A stretch of DNA of 62,711 bases from CAYWRO01 sp964460345 (GTDB lineage Bacteria > Planctomycetota > Phycisphaerae > Phycisphaerales > UBA1924): the NCBI GenBank assembly GCA_964460345.1, contig CAYWRO010000014.1, forward strand, positions 1-62,711, in the 5' to 3' direction. Both the position numbers and the translations under genes were made by a program. Shown one piece after another: positions 1 to 9,194 of this stretch; position 1 is the stretch's first letter, and every line of letters starts with the position of its first letter. Under the pieces are notes generated by a model. It made no database searches, was not told where the DNA came from, and was given only the letters and a program-made list of their open reading frames with translations.

Positions 1-1
1 C

Positions 2-598
2 CGCGACCCGCCAGATGGCTTCGTGCTGCACCCTGCCAAGATCGTCGCGGCGGGGAACGATCTCTACACGGCCGAGTTCGAAGAGGCGGAGATCCCCCTG
101 CAATCCGGCCTGGAGGTCACGCTTCTCTACGAATTTCGCGGCGAGTTCTGCCAGCAGCCGGCGCGGATCGACGTCGTGATGGACGATCCGCACGAGGGGG
201 ACTGCCCGGCCCGCGCGCCGCTGGTTGGGTTCCAGACGCTGGATGTGCCGATGCGGGCCGAGCGGCGGCAGTCGTACCGCGTGCGGACGACCGCCACCGG
301 CGTGGCGGCCCGCGTGGGCCAGGAGGACTGTCCGGTGCTGGATGTCAGCCCCGGCGGCTTCGCGGTGATCGGGTCCGGGCAGTGGACGATCGGCGATCGC
401 CTGCCGGTGCTGCTCCGCTGCGGCTCAGGGGTTCACACCGGCTGCGCGATGGTTCAGAGCGCCCGCCCCCTGCGGGACGGGCGCATGCGGTACGGCCTGC
501 TCTGCCTCCTTGAGGAGGGCAGCACGCTGCGGGCCGGACTGGAGCGCCTGAGCGTCTCCCTTCAGCGGCAGCAGCTTCAGCGCCTGATGGGCGCGTGA
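2..598 (+). CDS. PilZ-domain protein (5' end outside the window)
   Basis: PilZ domains bind the second messenger cyclic di-GMP and pass the signal to cell-surface, motility or polysaccharide functions. The two ligand motifs are visible: an R-x-x-x-R element (ERRQSYR, near nt 260-280) and a D-x-S-x-x-G element (DVSPGG, near nt 340-357). The N-terminal part, before the PilZ domain, is beta-rich and may be a YcgR-N-like domain. The frame stays open to the first base of the window. The first possible start (GTG at 23) has no Shine-Dalgarno site, so the true start probably lies upstream and the entry is partial. About 198 residues are visible. The PilZ assignment is firm; no partner domain is seen and the cellular target is unknown. 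Confidence 0.8.
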   Translation, partial: RDPPDGFVLHPAKIVAAGNDLYTAEFEEAEIPLQSGLEVTLLYEFRGEFCQQPARIDVVMDDPHEGDCPARAPLVGFQTLDVPMRAERRQSYRVRTTATGVAARVGQEDCPVLDVSPGGFAVIGSGQWTIGDRLPVLLRCGSGVHTGCAMVQSARPLRDGRMRYGLLCLLEEGSTLRAGLERLSVSLQRQQLQRLMGA

Positions 599-626
599 GG
601 CGCGTGGCGCGAGCACGGCGGAAATG

Positions 627-661
627 AAAAGGGCCCGGCGTGCTACTGGCACGCCGAGCCC
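627..661 (-). terminator. Rho-independent terminator of the minus-strand lipoprotein gene
   Basis: A 12-bp inverted repeat (631-642 with 650-661, one mismatch, 7-nt loop) is followed on the minus strand by TTTT. The T-run exists only in the minus direction, so it ends the lipoprotein transcript rather than the PilZ gene. Confidence 0.75.
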
Positions 662-682
662 GGGAGCTCACGAAGGAACTCA

Positions 683-1168
683 TCAACGATCCGTTTCAAC
701 CCCGGTGAAGGCCGGCTGCATCGGCGTATCGGTGCGGGCGTAGCCCGGGTAGGCCCGCAGCACGTGCTCGTGGCGCGTGAAGGGCTGGTCCGTGTTCAGC
801 GTGATACGCACGGTGTCGACGAACGTGAAGTCGTCGTGCATCGCGGGCAGATCCTGGCTGCAGACCCACTTCTGACCGTCGTGCCAGAAGTAATCTCCGG
901 ACTCCGGTGAGTAGTAGATCTCCAGTTCGGGGTGGTACTGGTAGGTGAACTTGCGGCGCAGGCCGTACGAGGCGACGTACGGCGCGGGCTCGCTCTGCGT
1001 GTTCGAGGCGACCTGCGACTCATCTCCGCCGCTCTGCTCGCCCGCCGCCGCGACAGGCTCCTCGGCCGAGCTGAGGTTCTGCTCGCTCGATCCGCCAAAG
1101 AGGCCGCAGCCGGTCAGGCTCAGAGACGCCGCCGCGCCCGCCACGAGAAGAAACCGATTCATTCGCAT
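683..1168 (-). CDS. Small secreted lipoprotein, function unknown
   Basis: The protein (about 161 residues) begins MRMNRFLLVAG, continues with a hydrophobic stretch and ends its signal at the lipobox LTGC (LSLTGC-GLFGG). It should therefore be cut by signal peptidase II and lipid-anchored. A Ser/Glu/Ala-rich linker follows, then a roughly 100-residue domain with aromatic-rich strands (YQYHPELEIYY, YFWHDGQKWVC). I do not recognise the family. Three in-frame ATGs lie at 1174, 1168 and 1162; the one at 1168 has AGGAG at the best distance (8 nt). It is monocistronic, with its own terminator. Confidence 0.7.
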   Translation of the reverse strand: MRMNRFLLVAGAAASLSLTGCGLFGGSSEQNLSSAEEPVAAAGEQSGGDESQVASNTQSEPAPYVASYGLRRKFTYQYHPELEIYYSPESGDYFWHDGQKWVCSQDLPAMHDDFTFVDTVRITLNTDQPFTRHEHVLRAYPGYARTDTPMQPAFTGVETDR

Positions 1169-1306
1169 GTGCATGACTCCTGAAGTGTGTCCCCGCTTGC
1201 CAGATCGGCATGTGGCGACGCCAACGACAGGGCCAGTTCAGCCTGCGACTGCTGGGGGGTCGTTTGCTCCGGTCTGTGAAGCGTTGCCGGTTGTGCGGGC
1301 CGGCTT

Positions 1307-2179
1307 TCAGGCCCTTGCGCCGCTGCGGGCGCCGCGCAGGACGACGGTCACGCGCGACTCAGAGAAGTGCTGGGCCATGTCGATGAGCGTCCCGGCGTAC
1401 TCCACGGCTGCCTTGAGCAGGATGTAGACCTGCTCGCGGTCCGGCGGGTCGGCGCGGAGGCGGCCCTGGCCATCGCGGAAGGACCCCAGGATCGACATGA
1501 CCCCGAGCAGGTGGGCGTTGACGACGTCCCGCGTCGGCGGCGGGACCAGGGTGGGGTTCTCGTCGATGAGTTCCTTGAGTTCGCCCAGCCGCTTCAGGAC
1601 CGTCCCGCCGCGGGGCGAGCCGGCCGGACCGGCGGACGCCCCGTCCTCTCCCTCGGCGGCCTGAGCGGCGTGCAGCGCTTCGAAGACCTGCTCGCACAGG
1701 TCCTCCACGGCGACCCCGATCAGGGCCAGGGCGGCCGTGTGGGCTTCCGCCCGGTAGGCCCGCATCGCCTCGCCCAGATATCGGAGTGTGGACCGGTCGG
1801 CCCGCTTGAGGCGCTCGCCGGCGGCGGCTTCGAACGCCGCGGCGTCGGCATAAAAGCCCTCTTTGTCCTCTATCTGTCGCCGTCCCCACTGGGTGAGGCG
1901 GAAGAAGGGGAACTCCCGGTTGGCGTCGTTGTAGCCGAGGGTGATCAGCCCCTGGCGGAACAGATCCCAGAAGACCTCGAGGAAGAGTTCGTTGTCGGCC
2001 TGGGAGAGCACGGGCGGGCGTCGCGCGGCGTGGGGGTTGTCGGGCTCGTCGCGCCGGGCGAGGGCCTCGGCCACCCCGACCCGGAGCGTCTCATACTGCT
2101 GGGGCCCGTGCGTCGGCTTCACCCGTCCGGACAGGACGTCGAGCGCTGCGTCTCGGATCTCTTCGTAGGCGTGGTCCAC
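1307..2179 (-). CDS. Hypothetical helical protein (possibly HEPN-like)
   Basis: About 290 residues from a GTG start at 2179, which is preceded by AGGTGAGG. A longer reading reaches 2494 but collides with the divergent efflux operon and has no coding character there. The N-terminal half contains a segment (FWDLFRQGLITLGYND, then FFRLTQWGRR) that looks like a winged-helix fold. The C-terminal half is all-helical (LGEAMRAYRAEAHTAALAL, VEDLCEQVFEALHAAQ) and recalls HEPN/DUF4145 domains, although I do not see the canonical R-x4-6-H nuclease motif. It stands alone, divergent from the RND operon. Function unknown; the HEPN comparison is only a guess. Confidence 0.6.
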   Translation of the reverse strand: MDHAYEEIRDAALDVLSGRVKPTHGPQQYETLRVGVAEALARRDEPDNPHAARRPPVLSQADNELFLEVFWDLFRQGLITLGYNDANREFPFFRLTQWGRRQIEDKEGFYADAAAFEAAAGERLKRADRSTLRYLGEAMRAYRAEAHTAALALIGVAVEDLCEQVFEALHAAQAAEGEDGASAGPAGSPRGGTVLKRLGELKELIDENPTLVPPPTRDVVNAHLLGVMSILGSFRDGQGRLRADPPDREQVYILLKAAVEYAGTLIDMAQHFSESRVTVVLRGARSGARA

Positions 2180-2493
2180 GGCGTCCTCACCTGCCGGCGG
2201 TCGCCGGCTCAAGATCCCCCGGGAAAGGGAACGGTATCCCGCCCTGAAGAGGCGGGCCGAGATTGGACGATCGCGGCGGAAGCGGCGCGGGGCTTGCAGC
2301 CGCGGCGTCCCATCGGCCGATGGTGTGAACAAACGATGTCGATTTGAAATAGTTCTACGGTGAGGTGCGTTCAGCGGGACGCGGCGTCCGGCCCAGGAGG
2401 GGCCGCGGTGCGCGCTCGCTTCGCTCCGAGTCGGATCCCTGGTTTCGTTAGACGCGTTCCCTGCCAAGCTCGGGCGGGGTGCGAGAGGTGTCA
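2180..2493. other. Intergenic region between divergent genes
   Basis: This 314-nt stretch separates the divergent hypothetical gene and the RND operon and must hold both promoters. It contains a hairpin (CCCGCC / GGCGGG near 2238-2258) and an AT-richer patch around 2330-2360 (GATTTGAAATAGTTCTACGG) that is the likeliest promoter for the efflux operon, with TACGGT as a possible -10. No regulator gene lies next to it and no clear operator palindrome was seen. Confidence 0.4.
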
Positions 2494-3741
2494 ATGCCGC
2501 GAGTTGCCACGCTGATTGTCCTTGTCGTTTTGCTTATTGCGGGCGCAGCCGTCGGCATCGTCGCATTCTGGCGTGGGGGACAGTCGGCGGGCGGGTCGGG
2601 CCAGGCGCGGGGCGCGGCGGCGGTTGCGGTCGAGGTAACCCCGGTGCGGGCTGGGCTGATCCGGGATGTCCGGCAGTTCAGCGGGACGCTGGAGGCCGCG
2701 GCGCTGTTCAGCGTCAGCCCGAAGGTGGGCGGCCGCGTGCGGGCGGTGCATGTGGACCTGGGGGACACGGTTGAGCGCGGCCAGGTGATCGCTGAGATTG
2801 ACGACGCCGAGTACGTCCACACGGTGGCGAAGTCGGAGGCGGAGCTGGCCGTCCGCCGGGCGGAGCTGACCGGCGCGCAGAGCAATCTGACGCTCGCCCA
2901 GAGCGAGTTTGACCGGGCCCAGGCGCTCAAGGAGCGCGGCATCGCGTCGGAGTCGCAGCTTGATGAGACCACCGCGCGGCTCGCCTCGGCGACCGCCGCC
3001 CTGGCGCTGGCCGAGGCGCAGGTGCAGCAGGCGGAGGCTTCGCTCGAGCTTGCCCGGATTCAGCTTGGCTACACGCAGGTGCGGGCAGACTGGGGCGAGG
3101 GGGCGGAAACGGCCACCGTGGGCGAGCGGTTCGTGGATCCCGGCGGCATGATCCAGGTGGGAGACCGGATCGTCTCCGTCGCCACGCTGGACCCGCTGAC
3201 GGCGGTGATCAACGTGACGGAGCGCGACTATCCCAGCCTCCGGATCGGTCAGCCGGCGACGCTGACCACGGATGCGCTCCCCGGCCGGCGGTTCGATGCC
3301 GAGGTGGTTCGCATCGCCCCCGTCTTCCGGGAGACCTCGCGCCAGGCCCGCGTTGAGTTGGCTGTCTCCAACGAGACGGGGGAGCTTCGACCCGGCATGT
3401 TCATCCGCGTCCGGATCGTGCTGCAGGAGGAGGACGCCGCGGCGATCATCCCGCTCGCCGCGATCACGCGTCGCAGCGGCGAGGATGTGGTGTTCGTGGT
3501 TGATGAGACCGGACAGGGGGTGAAGCAGTGGGGCGTGAAGATGGGGATCACGGAGGGGGACGAGGTGGCGGTGACGTTCCTGCCGCGTGCGGAGGAGACG
3601 TCGGTGCCCAGGCCGGGGGCGCGGGTGGTCACGCTGGGCCAGCAGCTTCTCGGGGACGGTTCACCGGTGAACGTGGAGGAGGGGCTTGGCGCGGGGGCGT
3701 GGCGGACGCCCGGGCGGGAGCTTGATGGAGGGGCGGGATGA
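2494..3741 (+). CDS. RND efflux periplasmic adaptor (HlyD/AcrA family)
   Basis: This membrane-fusion protein bridges the inner-membrane pump and the outer-membrane TolC channel encoded just downstream. Domains in order: an N-terminal membrane anchor (VATLIVLVVLLIAGAAVG), a biotinyl-lipoyl-like half (GGRVRAVHVDLGDTVERGQ), an alpha-helical coiled-coil hairpin (about residues 105-190, including FDRAQALKERGIASESQLD), the second lipoyl half, then beta-barrel and membrane-proximal domains. At about 415 residues it is the usual size. The ATG at 2494 has GAGAGGTG just upstream and is preferred to the GTG at 2479. Its stop overlaps the pump start (ATGA), showing translational coupling. The transported substrate cannot be told from sequence. 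Confidence 0.92.
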   Translation: MPRVATLIVLVVLLIAGAAVGIVAFWRGGQSAGGSGQARGAAAVAVEVTPVRAGLIRDVRQFSGTLEAAALFSVSPKVGGRVRAVHVDLGDTVERGQVIAEIDDAEYVHTVAKSEAELAVRRAELTGAQSNLTLAQSEFDRAQALKERGIASESQLDETTARLASATAALALAEAQVQQAEASLELARIQLGYTQVRADWGEGAETATVGERFVDPGGMIQVGDRIVSVATLDPLTAVINVTERDYPSLRIGQPATLTTDALPGRRFDAEVVRIAPVFRETSRQARVELAVSNETGELRPGMFIRVRIVLQEEDAAAIIPLAAITRRSGEDVVFVVDETGQGVKQWGVKMGITEGDEVAVTFLPRAEETSVPRPGARVVTLGQQLLGDGSPVNVEEGLGAGAWRTPGRELDGGAG

Positions 3742-6700
3742 ACCTGCCTCGCCTGTGCGTGCGGCGACCGATCGCGACGACGATGGTCACGTTTATCGTG
3801 GTTCTCGTAGGCGCGTTCTCGCTCTGGCGGCTGCCGATCGATCTGCTGCCGAACGTTGCGACGGCGATGCTGACGATCCGGAGCGACTACGGCCACGCCA
3901 GCCCGGAGGAGATGGAGCGCCTCGTTACGGAGCCGATCGAGAAGGCTGTCTCGCTCGTCTCCGGCGTCGAGGAGATCACGTCCGAGTCGGCCGAGGGGAG
4001 CAGCAGTGTCCGGGTGCGCTTCGCGTGGGGGACGGATCTGGACGCCGCGTCGAACGAGGTGCGCGACCGGCTGGATCGCGTGGTTGACGATCTGCCGGAG
4101 GACATGTCGCGTCCGCAGCTCTGGAAGTTTGATATCTCCAATGCGCCGATCGTGCTGCTGGGGCTGGCCAGTTCGCTCGATCCGGTGGATCTGACGACGC
4201 TGCTGGACAACCAGATTCTCTATCGCTTTGAGCGCCTGCCGGGCGTCGCGGCGGTGGATGTGTGGGGGGAGTTTCGGCGCGAGATCCGGGTGGAGCTTGA
4301 CCTGGGGAAGGTGCAGGCGCTGAACCTCTCGCTTGATGCGGTGCTCGAGGCGCTGCGTGAGGCGAACGTGAACCTTCCCGCCGGCGAGATCGACCGCGGG
4401 CGTTACGAGGTGACGATCCGGACGCCCGGTGAGTTCACCAGCGTGGCGGAACTGGCGGCGACGGTCGTGGCGGTGCGGGAGGGGGGGCAGATCCGGCTGT
4501 CCGACATCGCCAGCGTGCTGGATACGTACGAGGATGTCACGCGCATCATCCGGATCGACGGCAAGCGCGGCGTGCGCCTGGCGGTGCGGAAGCAGTCGGA
4601 CGCCAACACCGCGGAGGTGGCGGCCCGCGTGCTGGAGGAAGTGGAGCGCATCAACCGCGAGATGCCGGAGGTGACGATCACCTCCGTCACGAACCAGGGG
4701 GAGTACATCGAGCGCTCGCTTCGCAACGTCGGCACATCCATTCTCTATGGTGGTGGACTGGCGGTGCTGGTGCTGCTCTTGTTTCTGCGCGATGTGCGCA
4801 GCACGCTTGTGATCGCGACGGCGATCCCAATCTCCATTCTGGCGACGTTTGCGCTGATCTTCATCGGCGGGTTGACGTTGAACCTGATGACGCTGGGCGG
4901 CCTGGCGCTTGGGATCGGCATGATGGTCGACAACTCGATCGTCGTGCTGGAGAACATCTTTCGACGCCGGACGGATGAGGGGGACGGCCGCATTCAGGCT
5001 GCGGTGAACGGCGCGGGTGAGGTGGCGTCGGCGATCGTCGCCAGCACGGTGACGACGCTGGTCATTTTTCTGCCGCTGATCTTCGTGCAGGGGACATCGG
5101 GGATTCTCTTTCGTCAGCTTGCGCTTGTCGTGGCGTTTTCGTTGTTGATGTCGCTCTTTGTCGCGCTCACGATCGTGCCGATGCTGGCTTCGCTTGTCCT
5201 GCGACGCGAGGGGCGGGGCGGGCGCTCGGGCCTGGCCCGGTGGATCGATCGCGTCGGCGAGGGGGCGCTCGGCGGGATCGACCGGTTTTACGCCGGCGTT
5301 CTGCACGATGCGCTGCGGGCGCGGCTGTTGACGGTTGCGCTGGCGCTGCTGCTGCTGCTTGGTTCCCTTCCGCTCGTGCGGCTGATCGGCACGGAGTTTC
5401 TGCCGCCCAGCGATGAGGGGGAGGTGCGCGTCTCCGGGGAGATGGAGGTCGGCACACGCCTGGACATCGTGGATGCGCAGACGCGCATCATGGAGGAACT
5501 GGTTTATCCGATGGTTCCGGAGATGGTCAGCGCCGTCGTCAGTGTCGGCGCATCCAGCTTCAACCCGGACGATGCGGCGGAGGGGGAGATCCAGATGTCG
5601 CTCGTGCCGGTCACGGAGCGGACGCGCTCCAACGTGGAGATCGCCGAGGACATCCGCGAACATCTGACGGGGCGCATCCCCGGCATGGAGATCCGCACGC
5701 GCGCGCCGCAGGGGCAGCGCATGCTCGAGCGTCTTCTCGGCGGCGATGAGGGCTTGCAGATCGAAGTCCGCGGCCACGACCTGGCGACGCTCGACCTGCT
5801 GGCCGCGGAGGCGCAGCGCGTGATCGAGGATGTTCCCGGCATTACGGATGTCCGGCTCAGCCGGCAGTCCGGCGTGCCGCAGGAGCTCATCCGCATCGAT
5901 CGCGACAAGGCGGCGGACCTCGGGGTGTCAATTGTCCGCGTCGCGCGCACGCTGGAGACGGCGCTCGGCGGCACGCGCGCGGGGGAGTATCGCGAGGAGG
6001 GGGATGAACACCGCATTCTCGTGCGGCTGAAGGATGCGCGCCAGATCCCGCTTGACCAGATTCTCGACATCACGATCCGCAACGAGGCCGGAGAGGATGT
6101 GGCGCTGCGCAACCTGGTGACGGTCGAGAGCGGGCGCGGGCCGCTGGTGATCGAGCGCAAGGACCAGCAGCGCCTCGCGACCGTGTCAGCCAACATCGCG
6201 GAGCGCGATCTCGGGTCGGTCGCCGCGGATGTGCGGGATCGGCTGGCCGGGATTCCGCGTCCGCTGGGGTATGAGTTCGTGATCGCCGGCAGCTATGAGG
6301 AGCAGCAGCGCGCCTTCCGCGAGCTTCTGCTTACGTTCGGGCTGGCGATCGTGCTGGTGTACATGGTGCTGGCGAGCCAGTACGAATCGCTGCGCGATCC
6401 GCTGGTGGTCATGCTGTCGGTGCCCACCGCGGCGGTCGGTGTGCTGGCCGTGCTGTTTCTTACGAATACCACGCTGAACGTGCAGTCGTACATCGGGTGC
6501 ATCATGCTTGGGGGGATCGTGGTCAACAACGCGATTCTGCTGGTGGACCAGGCCGGGCGGCTGCGGGGTGAGGGGATGGTCACGCGCGATGCGCTGCGCG
6601 AGGCGGGCCGTCGTCGCCTGCGCCCGATTCTGATGACCTCGCTCACGACGATTCTCGGCCTCATTCCGCTGGCGCTTGGCATCGGCGAGGGGGCCGAGGC

Positions 6701-6821
6701 GCAGGCGCCGCTGGCGCGGGCCGTGGTCGGGGGGCTCACCTTCTCGACGCTTGTGACGCTCGTCCTTGTTCCGGCGGTGTACAGCCTTGTGCACCCTGAG
6801 CGGCGCAGGGAGGCGGCGTGA
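3738..6821 (+). CDS. RND efflux pump, inner-membrane permease (AcrB/HAE-1-like)
   Basis: A proton-driven export pump of 1027 residues, the full length for the family. It starts with the first transmembrane helix (TTMVTFIVVLVGAFSLWRLP) and shows the duplicated RND layout: a large periplasmic loop, a block of helices near residues 335-490 that contains the characteristic GLALGIGMMVDNSIVVLE segment with the Asp used in proton relay, a second periplasmic loop, and a second helix block (MLGGIVVNNAILLVDQAGR). It sits between the adaptor and TolC genes with ATGA overlaps on both sides, so the three proteins are made together. Hydrophobic-compound or lipid export is likelier than metal export, but this is inference. 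Confidence 0.93.
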   Translation: MNLPRLCVRRPIATTMVTFIVVLVGAFSLWRLPIDLLPNVATAMLTIRSDYGHASPEEMERLVTEPIEKAVSLVSGVEEITSESAEGSSSVRVRFAWGTDLDAASNEVRDRLDRVVDDLPEDMSRPQLWKFDISNAPIVLLGLASSLDPVDLTTLLDNQILYRFERLPGVAAVDVWGEFRREIRVELDLGKVQALNLSLDAVLEALREANVNLPAGEIDRGRYEVTIRTPGEFTSVAELAATVVAVREGGQIRLSDIASVLDTYEDVTRIIRIDGKRGVRLAVRKQSDANTAEVAARVLEEVERINREMPEVTITSVTNQGEYIERSLRNVGTSILYGGGLAVLVLLLFLRDVRSTLVIATAIPISILATFALIFIGGLTLNLMTLGGLALGIGMMVDNSIVVLENIFRRRTDEGDGRIQAAVNGAGEVASAIVASTVTTLVIFLPLIFVQGTSGILFRQLALVVAFSLLMSLFVALTIVPMLASLVLRREGRGGRSGLARWIDRVGEGALGGIDRFYAGVLHDALRARLLTVALALLLLLGSLPLVRLIGTEFLPPSDEGEVRVSGEMEVGTRLDIVDAQTRIMEELVYPMVPEMVSAVVSVGASSFNPDDAAEGEIQMSLVPVTERTRSNVEIAEDIREHLTGRIPGMEIRTRAPQGQRMLERLLGGDEGLQIEVRGHDLATLDLLAAEAQRVIEDVPGITDVRLSRQSGVPQELIRIDRDKAADLGVSIVRVARTLETALGGTRAGEYREEGDEHRILVRLKDARQIPLDQILDITIRNEAGEDVALRNLVTVESGRGPLVIERKDQQRLATVSANIAERDLGSVAADVRDRLAGIPRPLGYEFVIAGSYEEQQRAFRELLLTFGLAIVLVYMVLASQYESLRDPLVVMLSVPTAAVGVLAVLFLTNTTLNVQSYIGCIMLGGIVVNNAILLVDQAGRLRGEGMVTRDALREAGRRRLRPILMTSLTTILGLIPLALGIGEGAEAQAPLARAVVGGLTFSTLVTLVLVPAVYSLVHPERRREAA

Positions 6822-8434
6822 TGCGGCGTGGTGGACTGACATTGCCCGCACGCATCGCGGCGGCCGCGGGGGTGCTCGCCGGGCTCACTGCGTGCACGCC
6901 CGCGGATCGCTGGGACGTTTTTGAGCCGGGCTCGCTGACCGATGAGGCCTGGCGGACGCCTCCTGAGGAGGCGCGGCGGCTTGCCTTTGAGCCCGAGTCG
7001 CTGGCGCATCCGGAGCCTGTCAGCGAGGATGGTCCGCTGACGCTCACCATTGAGCGCGCCACGCTGCTGGCGCTGGAGAACAACCGCGATCTGCGCGTCC
7101 AGCGGCTCACGCCGGTCATCGCGGCGACGTTCGAGGATCTGGAACGCGGCGTCTTTGATCCGGAGGTGTTTGCCCGCGCGGATATTTTCGAAGAAGAGGG
7201 CCTTGAGGTCTCCCGCGCGACCGGGGAGAGCTTTCCCACCAATCGGGAAGACACCAGCTACGAGGCGGGCGTGCGGCAGCGTCTTCCCACGGGAACGGAC
7301 GTTGAGCTTGGCGTCACGGCGGATCGGTCGACCTCCAACCGCGCGCCGGAGCAGCAGGTCGCGCGTGTCGGTATCACCGTGACGCAGGCGCTGTTGCAGG
7401 GGTTCGGCCCGGCCGTGAACCTCGCGCGTGTGCGGCAGGCGCGGCTGGATGCGGTGGCGTCGCTGCACCAGTTGCAGCGCTTCATCGAGACCCTGATCGC
7501 CGACACGGAGACCACGTACTGGCAGTACACGCTGGAAGCCCAGCGACTCCGCATTTTTGAAGAGTCGCTGGAACTGGCCCGCCGGCAGCGCGATGAAGTC
7601 AGCCAGCGGATCGATATCGGCGTTCTGCCGGAGACGGAGCGCGCCGGCGCAGAGGCGGAAGTGGCGCAGCGCGAGCAGGATCTCATCGACGCCCAGGCCC
7701 GGCTGGAAGTGCTGCGGCTGCAGCTCCTGCGGTTGATCAATCCCGATCCGGGGGGGCGCCTGGACCGGGAGGTCAACGTGGCCAGCGATCCACACCTCGA
7801 GCCCGCGCCGCTCGACGATCTCGATGCGCGCACGGCGCTGGCCATTCAGCAGCGACCGGACCTGGCCGAGGCGCGCGTGCTGCTCGAGCAGGAGCGGCTT
7901 GAGACGATCGTCACGCGGAACGGTCTCCTGCCGCGGCTCGATTTCTTCATTGCCTACGGCAAGACCGGCTACAGCGACTCCTTTGGGGAGGCGTTCACGG
8001 AGCTGGACGGCGACACGTTCGACCTGGCGGCGGGGCTCGACTTTGCGTACCCACTTGGGAATCGGTCGGCCCGGGCCGCGGACCGGGCCGCGCGCACCGC
8101 GCGGCGGCAGGCGGCTGAGGCGATCGCCAATCTGGAACAGCTCATCCGCCTCGATGTGCGCATCGCGGCGACAGAGGTCGAGCGAGCGGCGCGGCAGATC
8201 ACGGCTTCCGCCGCGACGCGCTCTCTGCGCGAGGAGGCGCTTCGGGCTGAGGAGGAGCGGTTCCGCGTCGGGGAGTCGACGTCGCTGCTCGTCGCTCAGG
8301 CGCAGCGCGACCTGCTGGAGAGCCAGATTGCGGAGGTCAACGCGGTGGTGGCGTACCGCATTGCGCTCATCCAGCTTCACCTGGCGGAGGGCTCGCTGCT
8401 CGCACGGCGTGGGTTGCTGCTGGATTCCGAGTGA
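6818..8434 (+). CDS. TolC-family outer-membrane efflux protein, lipid-anchored
   Basis: Outer-membrane channel component of the tripartite pump, 538 residues. The signal sequence ends in a lipobox (LAGLTAC-TPADRW), so the mature protein carries an N-terminal lipid like the OprM/NodT subgroup. The body shows the two internally related TolC halves: long amphipathic helices around residues 200-300 and 420-520 (ARRQRDEVSQRIDIGVLPET; EERFRVGESTSLLVAQAQRD) separated by beta segments (VRQRLPTGTDVELGVTADRS). An extra Pro/Glu-rich segment of about 60 residues follows the lipobox. The gene overlaps the pump by ATGA, and its 3' end overlaps the convergent DedA gene by 58 bp. Confidence 0.92.
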   Translation: MMRRGGLTLPARIAAAAGVLAGLTACTPADRWDVFEPGSLTDEAWRTPPEEARRLAFEPESLAHPEPVSEDGPLTLTIERATLLALENNRDLRVQRLTPVIAATFEDLERGVFDPEVFARADIFEEEGLEVSRATGESFPTNREDTSYEAGVRQRLPTGTDVELGVTADRSTSNRAPEQQVARVGITVTQALLQGFGPAVNLARVRQARLDAVASLHQLQRFIETLIADTETTYWQYTLEAQRLRIFEESLELARRQRDEVSQRIDIGVLPETERAGAEAEVAQREQDLIDAQARLEVLRLQLLRLINPDPGGRLDREVNVASDPHLEPAPLDDLDARTALAIQQRPDLAEARVLLEQERLETIVTRNGLLPRLDFFIAYGKTGYSDSFGEAFTELDGDTFDLAAGLDFAYPLGNRSARAADRAARTARRQAAEAIANLEQLIRLDVRIAATEVERAARQITASAATRSLREEALRAEEERFRVGESTSLLVAQAQRDLLESQIAEVNAVVAYRIALIQLHLAEGSLLARRGLLLDSE

Positions 8435-9057
8435 CACCCTGCCCCGCCCCCTCCCGCCGCGCGGGCGCGCTTGCGGCGGATGAACCAGACGACGGCCGCG
8501 ACGGCGAGGATGGCGAGGACGACGTACGTGACCGGGCCGAGGAACTTCTCGACGGCGTCGTAGTTGCGCCCGAGCACCTGTCCGGCGAACGCCAGGGCCG
8601 CGGCCCAGATCCCCATGCCGGCCGTTGAATAGGCCATGAACGGCAGCAGGCCCATGCGCTGCGCCCCGGCAGGGATCGAAATCAGCGAGCGCACGCCCGG
8701 CACCAGGCGGCAGAGGAACACGGCCGCCCCGCCGCGTCGTGCGAACCAGGCCATGGCGCGGTCAATGTCCGCCGGCTCCACCATGATCCACCGGCAGTAT
8801 CGTGCGGTGAAGCGCTTGGTGCGCTCGATCCCGAGCGAGCGGCCAAGGTAGTACAGGGGCAGTTGACCGAGGGCGGAGCCGATCGTGCCGGCGATGACCA
8901 CGCCGATGTAGGTCAGTTCGCCGCGTGCCGCGGCGAAGCCGGCGAAGGGCATGATGATCTCGGACGGCAGCGGGGGAAAGACGTTTTCCAGGAACATGAG
9001 GACGGCCACGCCGATGTACCCCATCGACTCGACCGTGCTGGTGACCCAGTCCGCCAC
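8377..9057 (-). CDS. DedA-family membrane protein
   Basis: DedA/SNARE-associated (VTT-domain) proteins are inner-membrane proteins needed for membrane homeostasis; some members flip lipid carriers such as undecaprenyl phosphate. The 226-residue product has the family signature: an N-terminal re-entrant segment (FLENVFPPLPSEIIMPFAG), a GTIGSALGQLPLYYLGRSLG stretch, and a later FLCRLVPGVRSLISIPAG segment with the conserved Arg and Pro. The GTG start at 9057 has GGTGGAG upstream. The C-terminal tail after RRKRARA is low-complexity (GGGGAG, then SESSS and RRASSEPS) and is read antisense to the end of tolC, so it looks like an acquired extension rather than part of the fold. Confidence 0.88.
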   Translation of the reverse strand: MADWVTSTVESMGYIGVAVLMFLENVFPPLPSEIIMPFAGFAAARGELTYIGVVIAGTIGSALGQLPLYYLGRSLGIERTKRFTARYCRWIMVEPADIDRAMAWFARRGGAAVFLCRLVPGVRSLISIPAGAQRMGLLPFMAYSTAGMGIWAAALAFAGQVLGRNYDAVEKFLGPVTYVVLAILAVAAVVWFIRRKRARAAGGGGAGCHSESSSNPRRASSEPSAR

Positions 9058-9194
9058 GTGGCTCCACCCATGAAGGTTGCGCTCCGGCGCGCGCCTCCCG
9101 TCGGTCGCCGTTTCGCCTTGCGGTAGCTAAGCCGGGCGGGGCAGGGTGATCCATGGGAAGGAGAGCGACTCTGCGCTCGCGCTCCCGCGGGAGC

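Noticed and set aside
2180..2494. N-terminal extension of the hypothetical gene at 1307-2179
   Set aside because: The extra 105 residues are Arg/Pro/Ser-rich, overlap the efflux operon start and lack a ribosome site; the GTG at 2179 has a good one.
3249..5777. Long minus-strand reading frame (842 aa) opposite the RND genes
   Set aside because: It is a high-GC antisense shadow: the product is His/Arg/Gln-rich without domains, and the plus strand encodes full-length, motif-complete efflux proteins.
6293..8437. Long minus-strand reading frame (714 aa) opposite tolC
   Set aside because: Antisense shadow of the pump and TolC genes; no start site or family motifs.
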